From assembly GCA_000155695.1 (NCBI GenBank), contig DS990592.1, positions 687,919 through 751,918 on the forward strand: a stretch of DNA of 64,000 nt, given 5' to 3'. Source of the stretch: Verrucomicrobiia bacterium DG1235. Its GTDB lineage: Bacteria > Verrucomicrobiota > Verrucomicrobiia > Opitutales > Opitutaceae. Shown piece by piece: positions 9,194 through 19,502 of this stretch. The translations under genes were made by a program, and so were the position numbers. Numbering within the stretch: position 1 is the first letter of the stretch; every line of letters starts with the position of its first letter. The notes under the pieces are model-generated. The model searched no databases, was not told where the DNA came from, and was given only the letters and a program-made list of their open reading frames with translations.

Positions 9194-11212
9194 ATGCGAA
9201 ATTTAATTACATTCCTTTGTTTCCTCGGTTTCTCGGTCGCAGCGTCCGCCGCTACCATAACATTCCAAGGCAATACCTCGATCGACTCCGGAAGGCTCAT
9301 GGATATCCGCGTGCCGCTCGGCCTTGAACGGGGGGCATTCGTTCTCGACCCGCAAGGCGTTCCCATGTCGCTGGACAAGGTCATGCCAGAGTACCTGTCG
9401 GAAGATGCGGTAGATGGCATTTTGCGAGCCGTGACCGCCTACTACAACAGCGAAGGCTTTAGCGGAGCCCGAGCGGACGTCACCGACAAAGCCTATAAAG
9501 CTGCTCAAAACGGCGGTGATCTCGTCATCTTTATCACGGAGCGCACGGTGCATGAACCTTCGTCTTCGATTCGCTTCATCGGAAATCGGGCGATCCCTGT
9601 CGGCGATTTGATGAAAATCCGTGTAGCCTTGACGCTTCGAAAAGGGCAATACGTGCCGGATAAGAACGGAATTCCCATGACGATGGACAAGGTCATGCCT
9701 GAATACCTTTCGGCAGCTGCAATCGAGGCGATCCTCAATGAATTGAGTCGTTACTATCAGGACGTGGGGCAGCTTGCGGTGAGAACCGATGTTACGCGTC
9801 GGGCTTACGAATCCTCGCAGGGCGGAGGAGATCTCGTGATATCGATTACCGAGGGCTTGCTGGCGTCCAGTCGCGTGGTCGCAATGAATCCGGAAGAGAC
9901 AATTCCAGCAGGCGTGAAGGAGCGTATCCTCAAGGCCGCGCCGCTTGAAGAGAATGAAACGATCGATGGAAAGAAACTGGATACCACGCTCGGGCAGCTG
10001 AACCGATTTTCGCCGGACTACGTTCAGCCGGTGCTTATGCGAAACAAAGCGGGTGATCTTGAAATGGAGTATCGCGTGAAAACGGGTCAGCGCTCTGGTG
10101 GCGGGTATTCGTTTGATAATTACGGCTCTGAGCGTACGGGAGAGAACCGCCACTCCATCGAAGCCTATACCCATCGAATTTTGACGGAGGCGGACAAGCT
10201 CGACATCTTCGCGACGTACACCTCTGGCGATGATGACGATAGCCTATTCGTGCGCGGGGAATACCTGCTACCGCTCGACGAGATTGCGAAGAATCGCCTA
10301 CGTCTGGCTGGCCATTACTCGAACTACAATTCAGCGGATATTGGCGTACAGCTTTTCGAATACAAAGGAACTAGCGCTGGAGCGACGCTTGGCTACGAGC
10401 GCACGCTTTGGACGAAGGACGGGGCTTATCTCGATTTCTCCACCGGCGTGCAGTACCTCACGGCCGAGCAAGATCACTCGACGCTTGGCATACCAATCCA
10501 GTCCGCTGATTTCCTCGTGCCGTTCGCAGGGCTGAAAATCAGCAAGTCGGAAGTTGATCGTTCGTGGCTCTTCGGAGCCAAGGTGGAAAGCGGATCGACC
10601 GATGCGGACGACATAGAGCTCGCTCGAATGGGACGCCTTTTCGCCGAATCTGATTTCATATTGGGCTCCCTCTACGGTGGCACGCGCATGTATTTGGATT
10701 CAGTTTTTGGGTCTAAGAATCGTCGAGCTCACGAGCTCACGATGATGGCGTCTGCCAAAACGAACCTTTCTGGTGAGCGTCTGCCGTCGAATTTCATGAG
10801 CGTGCTAGGGGGACATTCTACCGTAAGAGGCTATCCCGTTGCAACGGCCTCTGGTGACAGTCTGATTTTCGGACAATTTGACTACCGCGTGCACCTCAAT
10901 CGATTCAGCTCTCTGTCTGATTCGGAAGAGGAGGGGAGCAAATGGAAGCCGAGGTTTATAGGAGATATACCGCCTTTGGATATTTCACTGGGACTCTTCA
11001 CCGATGTGGGTGGGATCTCAAACTACGACAAGCAGTCCTACGAGTCGGACGGGGAGCTTTGGTCCGTCGGTCTTGGACTCTACGGTAAGGCGAGCAAACT
11101 GGTCCATTTCAGTTTCGAATACGCGAGGGCTTTGCTTGACGTCGAATCGTCTACCGATCCTGTTTCCAGTGGAGACGGGGAGTTCTACTTCTCAATCGAT
11201 TTTAACTACTAG
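9194..11212 (+). CDS. TpsB-type outer-membrane transporter (ShlB/FhaC family)
   Basis: Outer-membrane beta-barrel that exports the TpsA partner. The preferred start at 9194 gives a clean signal peptide (MRNLITFLCFLGFSVAASA); an in-frame ATG at 9155 overlaps the tpsA end but adds a polar leader. Two tandem POTRA-like domains of about 104 residues follow. Both carry an unusual insert with DKVMPEYLS between the first strand and the helices. A third, shorter segment precedes the barrel. The barrel contains FDNYGSERTGENR near its start and the family-defining VRGY motif in the loop that plugs the pore (nt about 10829-10840). The length, 672 residues, is somewhat above the usual 550-600, which the POTRA inserts explain. 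Genes for substrate and transporter are adjacent, as is usual for this family. Confidence 0.92.
   Translation: MRNLITFLCFLGFSVAASAATITFQGNTSIDSGRLMDIRVPLGLERGAFVLDPQGVPMSLDKVMPEYLSEDAVDGILRAVTAYYNSEGFSGARADVTDKAYKAAQNGGDLVIFITERTVHEPSSSIRFIGNRAIPVGDLMKIRVALTLRKGQYVPDKNGIPMTMDKVMPEYLSAAAIEAILNELSRYYQDVGQLAVRTDVTRRAYESSQGGGDLVISITEGLLASSRVVAMNPEETIPAGVKERILKAAPLEENETIDGKKLDTTLGQLNRFSPDYVQPVLMRNKAGDLEMEYRVKTGQRSGGGYSFDNYGSERTGENRHSIEAYTHRILTEADKLDIFATYTSGDDDDSLFVRGEYLLPLDEIAKNRLRLAGHYSNYNSADIGVQLFEYKGTSAGATLGYERTLWTKDGAYLDFSTGVQYLTAEQDHSTLGIPIQSADFLVPFAGLKISKSEVDRSWLFGAKVESGSTDADDIELARMGRLFAESDFILGSLYGGTRMYLDSVFGSKNRRAHELTMMASAKTNLSGERLPSNFMSVLGGHSTVRGYPVATASGDSLIFGQFDYRVHLNRFSSLSDSEEEGSKWKPRFIGDIPPLDISLGLFTDVGGISNYDKQSYESDGELWSVGLGLYGKASKLVHFSFEYARALLDVESSTDPVSSGDGEFYFSIDFNY
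9254..9877 (+). repeat. Tandemly duplicated POTRA-like domain in TpsB
   Basis: Copies at about 9254-9565 and 9566-9877 are offset by about 312 bp (104 codons). Shared landmarks are IxFxGN, a RVxLxLxxGxxVxDxxGxPM stretch, DKVMPEYLS, a helix ending in YY, and GGDLVIxITE. The insert around DKVMPEYLS is not part of a canonical POTRA fold. Confidence 0.8.
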
Positions 11213-11217
11213 TCGCT

Positions 11218-12012
11218 ATGCATTTCATAACCCAAAAAACACGCATCCTTGGAATCCTCTTATTCAGCATAGCCTGCGGTTGCCTATCGAGCGTTAGCGC
11301 TCAGCCCTATTTGGTACACTTGTGGACCTACGATTCTGACAGCGTTACCCCAGATCCGCTGGACTCGCGTGAGATCCTAAACGTCGGTCTGAATTCGACG
11401 GTGAGCACCTCCGGCAGCATCGCCTTCACGGTAGTCACTGGCCTTAGCGAGAACAACTCCGAGCAAAGCCTCTTCTGGTTCGACAAGGATCAGACCGATA
11501 CGGATAACCCAGAGCCCGCCTACGCGAGTCCTACTTGGGAGAACGCTCGACTGGTGCCGATGGTCTTTCGTCAGGATCATTTGTTGTATTTGAAGAATGG
11601 TGACGAACTGCATTCGCTTTACCGGGAGGAAGGTGTCTTTTCCGACGATACGATCGGGGGACCATTCGCTACGACCGATTCCGCCTGGATGGTGGAGAAA
11701 GCCCGCTCTCCAGGAGTGATGTACGTGTTTGAAGGCGGGGTCGGCGATACGTCTTTCAAGTTGCACGCTTACGAGATTTATCCGGTCGACACTGCTGAGC
11801 TGCTTGAGCCAGTGACGATAGAAGTAGACGCAGACAATATTACTTTACATTTCTCAACCGTTGAAGGCGCGATGTATCAGCTCGAGTCAGCTACTGAAAT
11901 GACGAATTGGACTATAGACGGCGCTCAGATCGTTGGAAATGGTTCCGAATTGTCTATCCAGCGTCCGGTTCCTGAAACAGGGCAAGTGATATACAGGTTG
12001 CGCAAATTGTAA
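11218..12012 (+). CDS. Secreted protein of unknown function, last gene of the TPS operon
   Basis: A 264-residue protein starting 5 bp after the tpsB stop, so almost certainly co-transcribed. The N-terminus is a signal peptide with a possible lipobox-like Cys (IACGCLSSVSA). The C-terminal 60 residues (YQLESATEMTNW ... VIYRLRKL) match a short module I know from many secreted Verrucomicrobiota and Planctomycetes proteins, where it follows variable catalytic or binding domains. No enzyme motif is visible in the middle. It may be an accessory surface protein for the exoproteins upstream; that is inference from position only. Confidence 0.7.
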   Translation: MHFITQKTRILGILLFSIACGCLSSVSAQPYLVHLWTYDSDSVTPDPLDSREILNVGLNSTVSTSGSIAFTVVTGLSENNSEQSLFWFDKDQTDTDNPEPAYASPTWENARLVPMVFRQDHLLYLKNGDELHSLYREEGVFSDDTIGGPFATTDSAWMVEKARSPGVMYVFEGGVGDTSFKLHAYEIYPVDTAELLEPVTIEVDADNITLHFSTVEGAMYQLESATEMTNWTIDGAQIVGNGSELSIQRPVPETGQVIYRLRKL

Positions 12013-12031
12013 GCAGTTTGTCTGGCGAACG

Positions 12032-12050
12032 GACCCTGATCGACAGGGTT
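12032..12050. terminator. Possible bidirectional hairpin between convergent genes
   Basis: ACCCTG and CAGGGT form a 6-bp stem with a 5-base loop in the gap between the TPS operon and the convergent xylanase gene. No clear T-run follows on either strand, so this is a weak candidate. Confidence 0.3.
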
Positions 12051-12103
12051 ACGCTGGCGGTTGGGCGGTATGGCTGGCCTGAACTTGGAGGAGCAGCGGG
12101 TCG

Positions 12104-13249
12104 CTACTTTCCGGTGGGGACATTCACTACCGCTTTGTGGGCGGGCTTGGGCTGCTTGTCCCTGTCGTAGAGGAGGGTGTAGTTTGTGCGATTTGGTACG
12201 GGGTATCCGTTTTTCCAGGACATATCGTCGTGTACGCCCCAGAGGGTGACGCGGTCGATCTTCTCGCGTTTGCGGTAGAAGATCTCGAACAGTTCTTCGT
12301 AACGATCGGCGAGCTGCTTCTGGACGTCTTTCGGGAGTCCGTCCTGATAGGGGTCGAGGAATAACTCGAACTCTTCCAGTTGAAATTGGGGGTGGCTCAT
12401 GACGCTGCCGATGATTTGGCCTTCTTTGGTGAGGGGGAGGACATCGACGTCGAGCTCGGTAATCATGACTTTCACTCCGAGGGCGGCATAGGCGTCTATG
12501 GCGTCTTCGATGTATTTGTTTTTTGGAAAGTCTAAGCCCCAGTGACCTTGGATGCCGATTCCGTCGATACGGATGCCGGCGTCTTGCAACATCTTGACCA
12601 TGCGGACGATGCCATCTCTCTTTTCCGGTCTCCAGGCATTGAAATCGTTGTAGTAAAGCTCGGCGTCAGGGGCGTACTCGCTGGCAAACTTGAAGGCTAG
12701 CTTTACGAGCTCGTCGCCGCTGCCGATGCTATTGACCCAGGTGGTGGGGCGATAAGAGCCGTCGTTGTCGATGACTTCGTTGACGACGTCCCACGCGTGA
12801 ATTCTGCCAGCATATCTTCCGGCGACGGTTTCGATGTGGCTGCGGAGGCGTTCGACTTGGGCTTTGGGGGTGTTGGGATTTCCGTTTTTGTCTTGGAAGA
12901 ACCAGGCAGGGGTTTGGTTGTGCCAAACGAGGGTGTGACCGATGATGAAGAGGTCGTTCTCTTCGCCAAAGGCTACGAATCCGTCGGCTGGAGTGAAGTT
13001 GTAGATGCCGGGCTGAGGGTTGATGGGACCGGTCTTGAGGACGTTTTCGGCAGTGATAGTATTGAACTGGCTGAGTACGATTTTCTGCGTCTGCTTGTCT
13101 TGGCCTGATGTGATTGCCGGGGTAACGGCGGTGCCGATCTTGAAAGCGTCCTTGTAGGCATCGCGTAGGGTTTGATGGGTTTGGGCGTAGATCGCGAGCG
13201 GGGCGATGAGGAGAAGCGTGACGATTACGAGAGGTAAGGGTTTTTTCAT
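12104..13249 (-). CDS. Endo-1,4-beta-xylanase, glycoside hydrolase family 10
   Basis: Hydrolyses internal beta-1,4 bonds of xylan; predicted secreted or periplasmic. An upstream in-frame TTG at 13267 is possible, but the ATG at 13249 leads straight into a signal peptide (MKKPLPLVIVTLLLIAPLAIYA). Numbered from this ATG, the acid/base Glu is E158 in WDVVNEV and the nucleophile is E265 in ITELDVDV. The family motifs TAENVLK, GHTLVWHNQ and the GIGIQGHW strand are all present and in order. At 381 residues it is a single-domain GH10 without a carbohydrate-binding module. It is monocistronic here, but a GH52 beta-xylosidase lies 4 kb away, which would complete xylan breakdown to xylose. Confidence 0.95.
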   Translation of the reverse strand: MKKPLPLVIVTLLLIAPLAIYAQTHQTLRDAYKDAFKIGTAVTPAITSGQDKQTQKIVLSQFNTITAENVLKTGPINPQPGIYNFTPADGFVAFGEENDLFIIGHTLVWHNQTPAWFFQDKNGNPNTPKAQVERLRSHIETVAGRYAGRIHAWDVVNEVIDNDGSYRPTTWVNSIGSGDELVKLAFKFASEYAPDAELYYNDFNAWRPEKRDGIVRMVKMLQDAGIRIDGIGIQGHWGLDFPKNKYIEDAIDAYAALGVKVMITELDVDVLPLTKEGQIIGSVMSHPQFQLEEFELFLDPYQDGLPKDVQKQLADRYEELFEIFYRKREKIDRVTLWGVHDDMSWKNGYPVPNRTNYTLLYDRDKQPKPAHKAVVNVPTGK

Positions 13250-13422
13250 GGGGCGAGGGAGTTTCAATTTCGAATCAGGGTTTAGGAATTACGAATGGGG
13301 ACTGGGATTGGATGAAAAAAGAAGATGGAAGATGGAAGCTGGGAAGACCTAGGGCAATTAGGAATTGGGATTAGGCTGTTGAAGGGCTTGAGGTCTTGGT
13401 TGTCAACAGGCAGGGTTGATGC
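13250..13422. other. Intergenic region with degenerate G/A-rich near-repeats
   Basis: Between the divergent xylanase and dipeptidase genes lies low-complexity DNA with recurring variants of GGAATTxGGxATTxGG, GATGGAAGATGGAAG and similar. It carries no ORF worth calling. It must contain both promoters, but I cannot point to convincing -35/-10 boxes. Confidence 0.4.
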
Positions 13423-14802
13423 ATGTCTACGGCTGCTCTTGAATACCTTCGGAATCATCGTGAATCGCATATTTCCTTGTTGGACGAGTTTGTGCGAATC
13501 CCTAGCCAATCGGGAACTCCTGAGCTAAAGGGAGAGGTGCGTCGAGCCGCAAAATGGTTGGTGGAAGGACTAAGGAAAGCGGGAGGTGAGAATATTGAAA
13601 TACTGGATACAAAGGGGCATCCTGCGGTCTATGCCGATTGGCTGCACGCGGAGAGCGCTCCGACGGTGCTGATTTACGGACACTACGACGTGCAGCCTCC
13701 CGAGCCGCTTGAGTTGTGGGAGTCGCCTCCGTATGCGCCGGAGGTGCGCGAGGGAAAGCTGTTTGGGCGTGGAGCGACGGATGACAAGGCGGGGGTTACG
13801 TCGGCATTACTTGCGTTAGAGGCGATGTTGAAGAGTGGCGAGCTGCCGTCGGTGAATTTGAAGTTTTGCTTCGAGGGCGAGGAGGAAACGGGAAGCGCAA
13901 ATTTGGAGGCGTTGCTGCTGGAGCATCGCGAACGATTCGCGGCGGATCTGGCGGTGAGCGTGGACGGGGCGCATTGGAGCGTCGGGCAACCGCAGGTTGT
14001 TTTAGGGCTGCGTGGAGCGATAGCAGGTGAAATTTTGGTGAGCGGTCCGGATCACGACTTGCACTCAGGCTTGTTTGGCGGAGCGGTGTTGAATCCGGCG
14101 GAGGCTTTATGCAGCTTGATTGCTTCGGTCCGCGACCCGAACGGGCGAATTGCGATAGACGGGTTTTACGATGATGTGCTTGAACTGCCGGCAAAGGAGC
14201 GTGAGGCGATTGCTAAGATACCCGGTACGGAGGAAAGTTTGTTGGCTGAGTCTGGCGTTTCGGAGTTGTATGGAGAGGCAGGATACAGTCCGATCGAGCG
14301 AACATGGGTGCGGCCAACTTTTGAAATCAACGGAATCTGCAGCGGCCATACGGAAGCTGGGCTGAAGACGATCATTCCTGCCCATGCGACGGCGAAGTTT
14401 TCCTGTCGCTTGGTGGCGAATCAGGATCCGTCGCGGATCGTCGCGTGTATTCGCCGACATGTGGAAAGGCACACGCCCACAGCGGTGAAGGCGGAGTTGA
14501 AGATCATGCCCGTGCAGGCGAACCCGTATTCGATGCGGGCTGACCATCCAGCGAATTTGCTGTTGATCGAAATTCTGGAGAGTGTGTTTGGGCGGGCTCC
14601 TTACCAAGCTTGGATTGGTGGATCGGTCCCGGTGATCGACATGTTTCAACAGATACTAGGAATCGATACGGTGAGTGTGGGGTTTTCGATCTCAAACTGC
14701 AATCTGCACGCACCGAATGAGTTTGTTCACTTGGAAACGATGCACTTGGGGACGGAGAGTTTGGTGTTGTTGCTGCGAGGGCTCGCTACGGTGCTAAGCT
14801 AG
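13423..14802 (+). CDS. M20-family metallodipeptidase
   Basis: Cytoplasmic zinc peptidase of the ArgE/DapE/CNDP-like M20 family, 459 residues, the usual length for the dipeptidase branch. Metal-site motifs are seen in order: GHYDVQPP (first His and the Asp), ATDDKAG (bridging Asp), FEGEEETGS (catalytic Glu followed by a metal Glu), and SVDG. A dimerisation or lid domain follows from about residue 215 (LRGAIAGEILVSG). The last metal His is expected in NLHAPNE near the C-terminus. The ATG at 13423 fits the family N-terminus. It probably cleaves dipeptides for nutrition; the substrate cannot be read from the sequence. There is no operon partner. Confidence 0.9.
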   Translation: MSTAALEYLRNHRESHISLLDEFVRIPSQSGTPELKGEVRRAAKWLVEGLRKAGGENIEILDTKGHPAVYADWLHAESAPTVLIYGHYDVQPPEPLELWESPPYAPEVREGKLFGRGATDDKAGVTSALLALEAMLKSGELPSVNLKFCFEGEEETGSANLEALLLEHRERFAADLAVSVDGAHWSVGQPQVVLGLRGAIAGEILVSGPDHDLHSGLFGGAVLNPAEALCSLIASVRDPNGRIAIDGFYDDVLELPAKEREAIAKIPGTEESLLAESGVSELYGEAGYSPIERTWVRPTFEINGICSGHTEAGLKTIIPAHATAKFSCRLVANQDPSRIVACIRRHVERHTPTAVKAELKIMPVQANPYSMRADHPANLLLIEILESVFGRAPYQAWIGGSVPVIDMFQQILGIDTVSVGFSISNCNLHAPNEFVHLETMHLGTESLVLLLRGLATVLS

Positions 14803-14884
14803 AATTCCGCCGAGTTGGAATGCGGGGAATCTCGCTCGCCGAAGCTTCGGCGAACGAGAAAGCTTACCGCTTTAGGAGATTGGC

Positions 14885-16543
<1,659 letters not shown>

Positions 16544-16594
16544 GGTATTTTCGGATGAGTTTTCGGAAAAGGGGACTGTCGAGTCGCGTTTGTC

Positions 16595-17116
16595 TTAGCG
16601 GTGGGCGTGGCCGACTTGCTGGTGGCAGCGCACGCAGGAGAAGGCTTCCGCTTCGTCGGGGTCGGTGAAGGCCATGGTGTCGTGCGCGATGTCGTCGTGG
16701 CAGTGGGTGCAGGCGTTTTGGGTGACGCGCTTGTTACGCGGTTTGATCTGGATGGGCTTGTGATAGTTGTCCAAAGTGAAGGCGAGGGAGTGGAAGAATC
16801 CGTTGTCAGCCTTGGTCACCCATTTGCCGATCGGGTGGTGAGAGAGATGGCAGTCGTTGCAGACGGCGGTGTGGTGGTGGCTGGATTTCTGCCAGCTGTC
16901 GTAATATTCCTGCATGACATGGCAGTTGGTGCAGGTCTCCGGTTTGTTGCTCAGGTAACTAGCGCCTTGCCCGTAGCCGAAGGTGAAGAAACCGATGCCG
17001 CTCGCCATGCCGACGGTGCAGGCCAGCAAGACGTAGCCAAGGCCAAGGGCGGCGATCCTCGTTTTTAGAGAGGAGCTCTTTTTTGGGGGAGTGTTGTTCT
17101 CAGGGCCTGACGCCAT
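16595..17116 (-). CDS. nrfH: Tetrahaem quinol dehydrogenase NrfH (NapC/NirT family)
   Basis: Membrane-anchored cytochrome that oxidises menaquinol and passes electrons to NrfA. It has one transmembrane helix at about 20-45 and four CXXCH motifs: CTNCH (62), CNDCH (86), CTHCH (136) and CVRCH (161). CHVMQEYYDSWQKSSHH after the first haem is typical of NrfH, including the Met ligand region. At 173 residues the length is normal. It is first in the nrfHA operon. I found no convincing FNR/CRP-type box in the roughly 190 bp upstream. Confidence 0.93.
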   Translation of the reverse strand: MASGPENNTPPKKSSSLKTRIAALGLGYVLLACTVGMASGIGFFTFGYGQGASYLSNKPETCTNCHVMQEYYDSWQKSSHHHTAVCNDCHLSHHPIGKWVTKADNGFFHSLAFTLDNYHKPIQIKPRNKRVTQNACTHCHDDIAHDTMAFTDPDEAEAFSCVRCHQQVGHAHR

Positions 17117-17306
17117 GAACAGTCGTTATTGAGGGGGAGTTGAGGTAGTGCTGAGCGCAATACAAGTTGTACCGCAAATAGGAGAATCTGCAAGTCACCG
17201 GCATGAATCAATCCTAAAAAGCGAATAAAAGGTATTTAAATCGAAAATAGAGCTCCGACTGTTCGGTGAGAGCTTATCCTGAGAAATCAGGATTATTGCG
17301 ACTGTC

Positions 17307-19391
17307 CTATTCGGAGAGCCAGAGGATGTTGGTAACGATGCGCGGGTAGTAGAGGGAGCCGTGGGCTACGCCGGAGCGGAATTGGTCGGAGCAGGCGGAG
17401 AGCTTGGAGCCTTCTCGCTCCCAGCGGGCGTGAGCCTGATCTGCTTTATACTGGTCTTCCCCGAAATCGATACCGAGCACGGCGCGAGCGACGTATTGGC
17501 AAAGATTGATTTTCGACATCCAGGAGTTGTCGGCGGAGGACGAGAGTTTCCAGCCGCCGTCAGGGTAGAGGCACAGGCCTGTATCCATGACGTGGTGAAA
17601 GTGTTTTCGGAGGGCTGTGATATAGCTTCCGTAAGGACCGTCTTCGCAGAGAGCGTTTTCGAGGCCTATGAGGTATGGGTAGACGAGAGCTTCGATGGCT
17701 GGGATGATGGCGCTGGTATTGTCGCCCTCGAGCACTGCTGGAATGTATCCAAGCTCTGGATCGAAGCCAGCTGCTAGGGTGTTGGCTGCAAGCTCAGCGG
17801 CGGCACGGGTTTCGGTGGCGAGCTCTTCCCGGTTTGTCTGGGTGAAGAGGTTTTCGAGGATGAGGTAGGATGCCCACATCTTGCCGCCGAGGTAGATGTT
17901 TCGGCGGGATTGGCCGAGGGAGTGGTCGAGGGAATCGTAGGTGGTGATTTCGCCGCCGCCTTCGGTGCGGGAGGATTCGAGGGACATGATGCCGTCGCGT
18001 TTGGCGGGATCGTAGTGGTCACGATTTTGCAATGAGCGTAAGCACTCGAGAAAGGTTTGCTGGTGGCGACGGAGGAAGTCTGCGTCTTCGGTTTGGGCGA
18101 GATAAATGCCGGCGCAGAGCACCCAGTTGGTGAGCTGTTCGCAGGTCATGTGGGAGAAGCAGGCGCGGTCGAGGCCGCCGACTTCGTAGGAACTGCGACC
18201 GGCGGGGCTCCAATGATTCATGACGCCCATATCGTGGCAGAAGGAAAGTCCGCCAGGGTGGAGTGTATCCGGATCTTGGGGATCGAAGACTTGGTCGTAG
18301 AAGGAGTAGTCTTGGGTGAATTGTTCGAGGACGTTGCGAACGGTCCAGGGATTGAAGCGCATCTCGAAGAACAGCATGTCGACGGTGAGGTCGAAGGTGT
18401 TCATCATGAGGTACTCGCCTTCGTTGACGACCCAGACGGATTTTGATCCGTCCCAGAGCCACTGGCTGGAGCCGTAGTAGGAGCGGGTGGCGTGGGCGAT
18501 GAGGAACTTTTGCTCGACGTTGAGTTTGGCGGAGGCCAGCTCCAGGTCGCGTTCCGAGGCCTGCTCGAGGTAGTGGAAGCGATTTTCGAGGCCGTATTCG
18601 AGAACTTGTGACAGTGAGGTGAAGTGGCGGGTGTAGTAGTAGCTTGTGGAGCGGTTGTAAGTAGCAGGACCTTGGTGGTAGAAGCCGAGGGTTATTTCTA
18701 GGGTTCGTTCTTCTCCGGGGGCGATTTCGATTTCGAGCCCAGCGGTGGGGCCGAGGAGAAACTCTGGTGTAGAGTGTTTGCGATTCATGGCCGAAATGGG
18801 ATCGAAGTCCATGAAGCAAGAGGCTCCTGGGGTTTGGGTGGCGAAACCGATCTGGTCCTGGCTGGTGGCGCCGACGAGAGCTCCTCCGGTTTGTTCGGAC
18901 AGTGGGCTCCAGCGTTGGTCGATCCCAAGGGCGAAAATGCCGCGGATGGGGGCGTCGGTGTCGTTTTTGAAAGTAACGGCCGCGTGGACGACAGGACAGG
19001 AGGCGAAAGCGAGATCTGTCGGGGTGGCGTTTTCGGGATCTGGAATCGGGAAGAAAGGGGTGGCGATCTCTAGCTCTACGTTTTGAGAGAGGATTCGGTC
19101 GGTCGCCCAAAGGTACTCGCGTGATACGTCATGTATCACGCTAAGCTTGCCGCGTGTGCCCTCCGCTCCTTCGACGTAGCGTTCGGATTCGGAAGAGTCC
19201 GACCCTTCGAATAGCGGGAGAAGGTGCAGAGTATCGGCGGCGTCCATGTAGCCGATGGAGATTTCGCCTTGGTAGGCTCTGGGAAGGGCGATGCCCATGC
19301 CGCCTTTCGCTCCGTGAGCGCCGCATGTGAAGGAGGCGAGGGCGCCAATGGGGGAATGGTGAGCGTGAAACGAGGGGTTCTCGGGAGTCAT
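17307..19391 (-). CDS. Beta-xylosidase, glycoside hydrolase family 52
   Basis: Retaining beta-xylosidase releasing xylose from xylo-oligosaccharides. The N-terminus NPSFHAHHSPIGALASFTCG and many later blocks (VWVVNEGEYLMMNTFDLTVD, HDMGVMNHWS, SHMTCEQLTNWVLCAGIY, GGGEITTYDSLDHSLGQ, PDGGWKLSSSADNSW) match the Geobacillus GH52 enzyme as I remember it. The predicted nucleophile is E324 in VVNEGEY and the acid/base Asp lies in TYDSLD. The ATG at 19391 is preferred over a GTG at 19412 because it sits just before the conserved start and follows AGGAG. The 694 residues fit the family. No signal peptide is seen, so it is probably cytoplasmic, acting on imported oligosaccharides. GH52 is a small family best known from Bacillaceae. 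Confidence 0.93.
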   Translation of the reverse strand: MTPENPSFHAHHSPIGALASFTCGAHGAKGGMGIALPRAYQGEISIGYMDAADTLHLLPLFEGSDSSESERYVEGAEGTRGKLSVIHDVSREYLWATDRILSQNVELEIATPFFPIPDPENATPTDLAFASCPVVHAAVTFKNDTDAPIRGIFALGIDQRWSPLSEQTGGALVGATSQDQIGFATQTPGASCFMDFDPISAMNRKHSTPEFLLGPTAGLEIEIAPGEERTLEITLGFYHQGPATYNRSTSYYYTRHFTSLSQVLEYGLENRFHYLEQASERDLELASAKLNVEQKFLIAHATRSYYGSSQWLWDGSKSVWVVNEGEYLMMNTFDLTVDMLFFEMRFNPWTVRNVLEQFTQDYSFYDQVFDPQDPDTLHPGGLSFCHDMGVMNHWSPAGRSSYEVGGLDRACFSHMTCEQLTNWVLCAGIYLAQTEDADFLRRHQQTFLECLRSLQNRDHYDPAKRDGIMSLESSRTEGGGEITTYDSLDHSLGQSRRNIYLGGKMWASYLILENLFTQTNREELATETRAAAELAANTLAAGFDPELGYIPAVLEGDNTSAIIPAIEALVYPYLIGLENALCEDGPYGSYITALRKHFHHVMDTGLCLYPDGGWKLSSSADNSWMSKINLCQYVARAVLGIDFGEDQYKADQAHARWEREGSKLSACSDQFRSGVAHGSLYYPRIVTNILWLSE

Positions 19392-19502
19392 GGCTCCTGA
19401 CGCTATGCGCACTCTCGCTTTGGTAAAGCTTGGAGCTCGATTCGTTTAGGCAGAGTTATAGAGCGCAGGCCGTATTTGAAAAATAGCCCCAGCAATTTGA
19501 GT

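Noticed and set aside
9203-10174. 323-codon open frame on the minus strand
   Set aside because: It is antisense to tpsB, has no recognisable domain and exists because of the codon bias of the real gene.
17117-17306. FNR or CRP box upstream of nrfHA
   Set aside because: No TTGAT-N4-ATCAA-like site was found; AT-rich stretches there do not meet the consensus.
18019-19110. 363-codon frame on the minus strand inside the GH52 gene
   Set aside because: Extremely Arg- and Pro-rich; a frame shadow of GH52.
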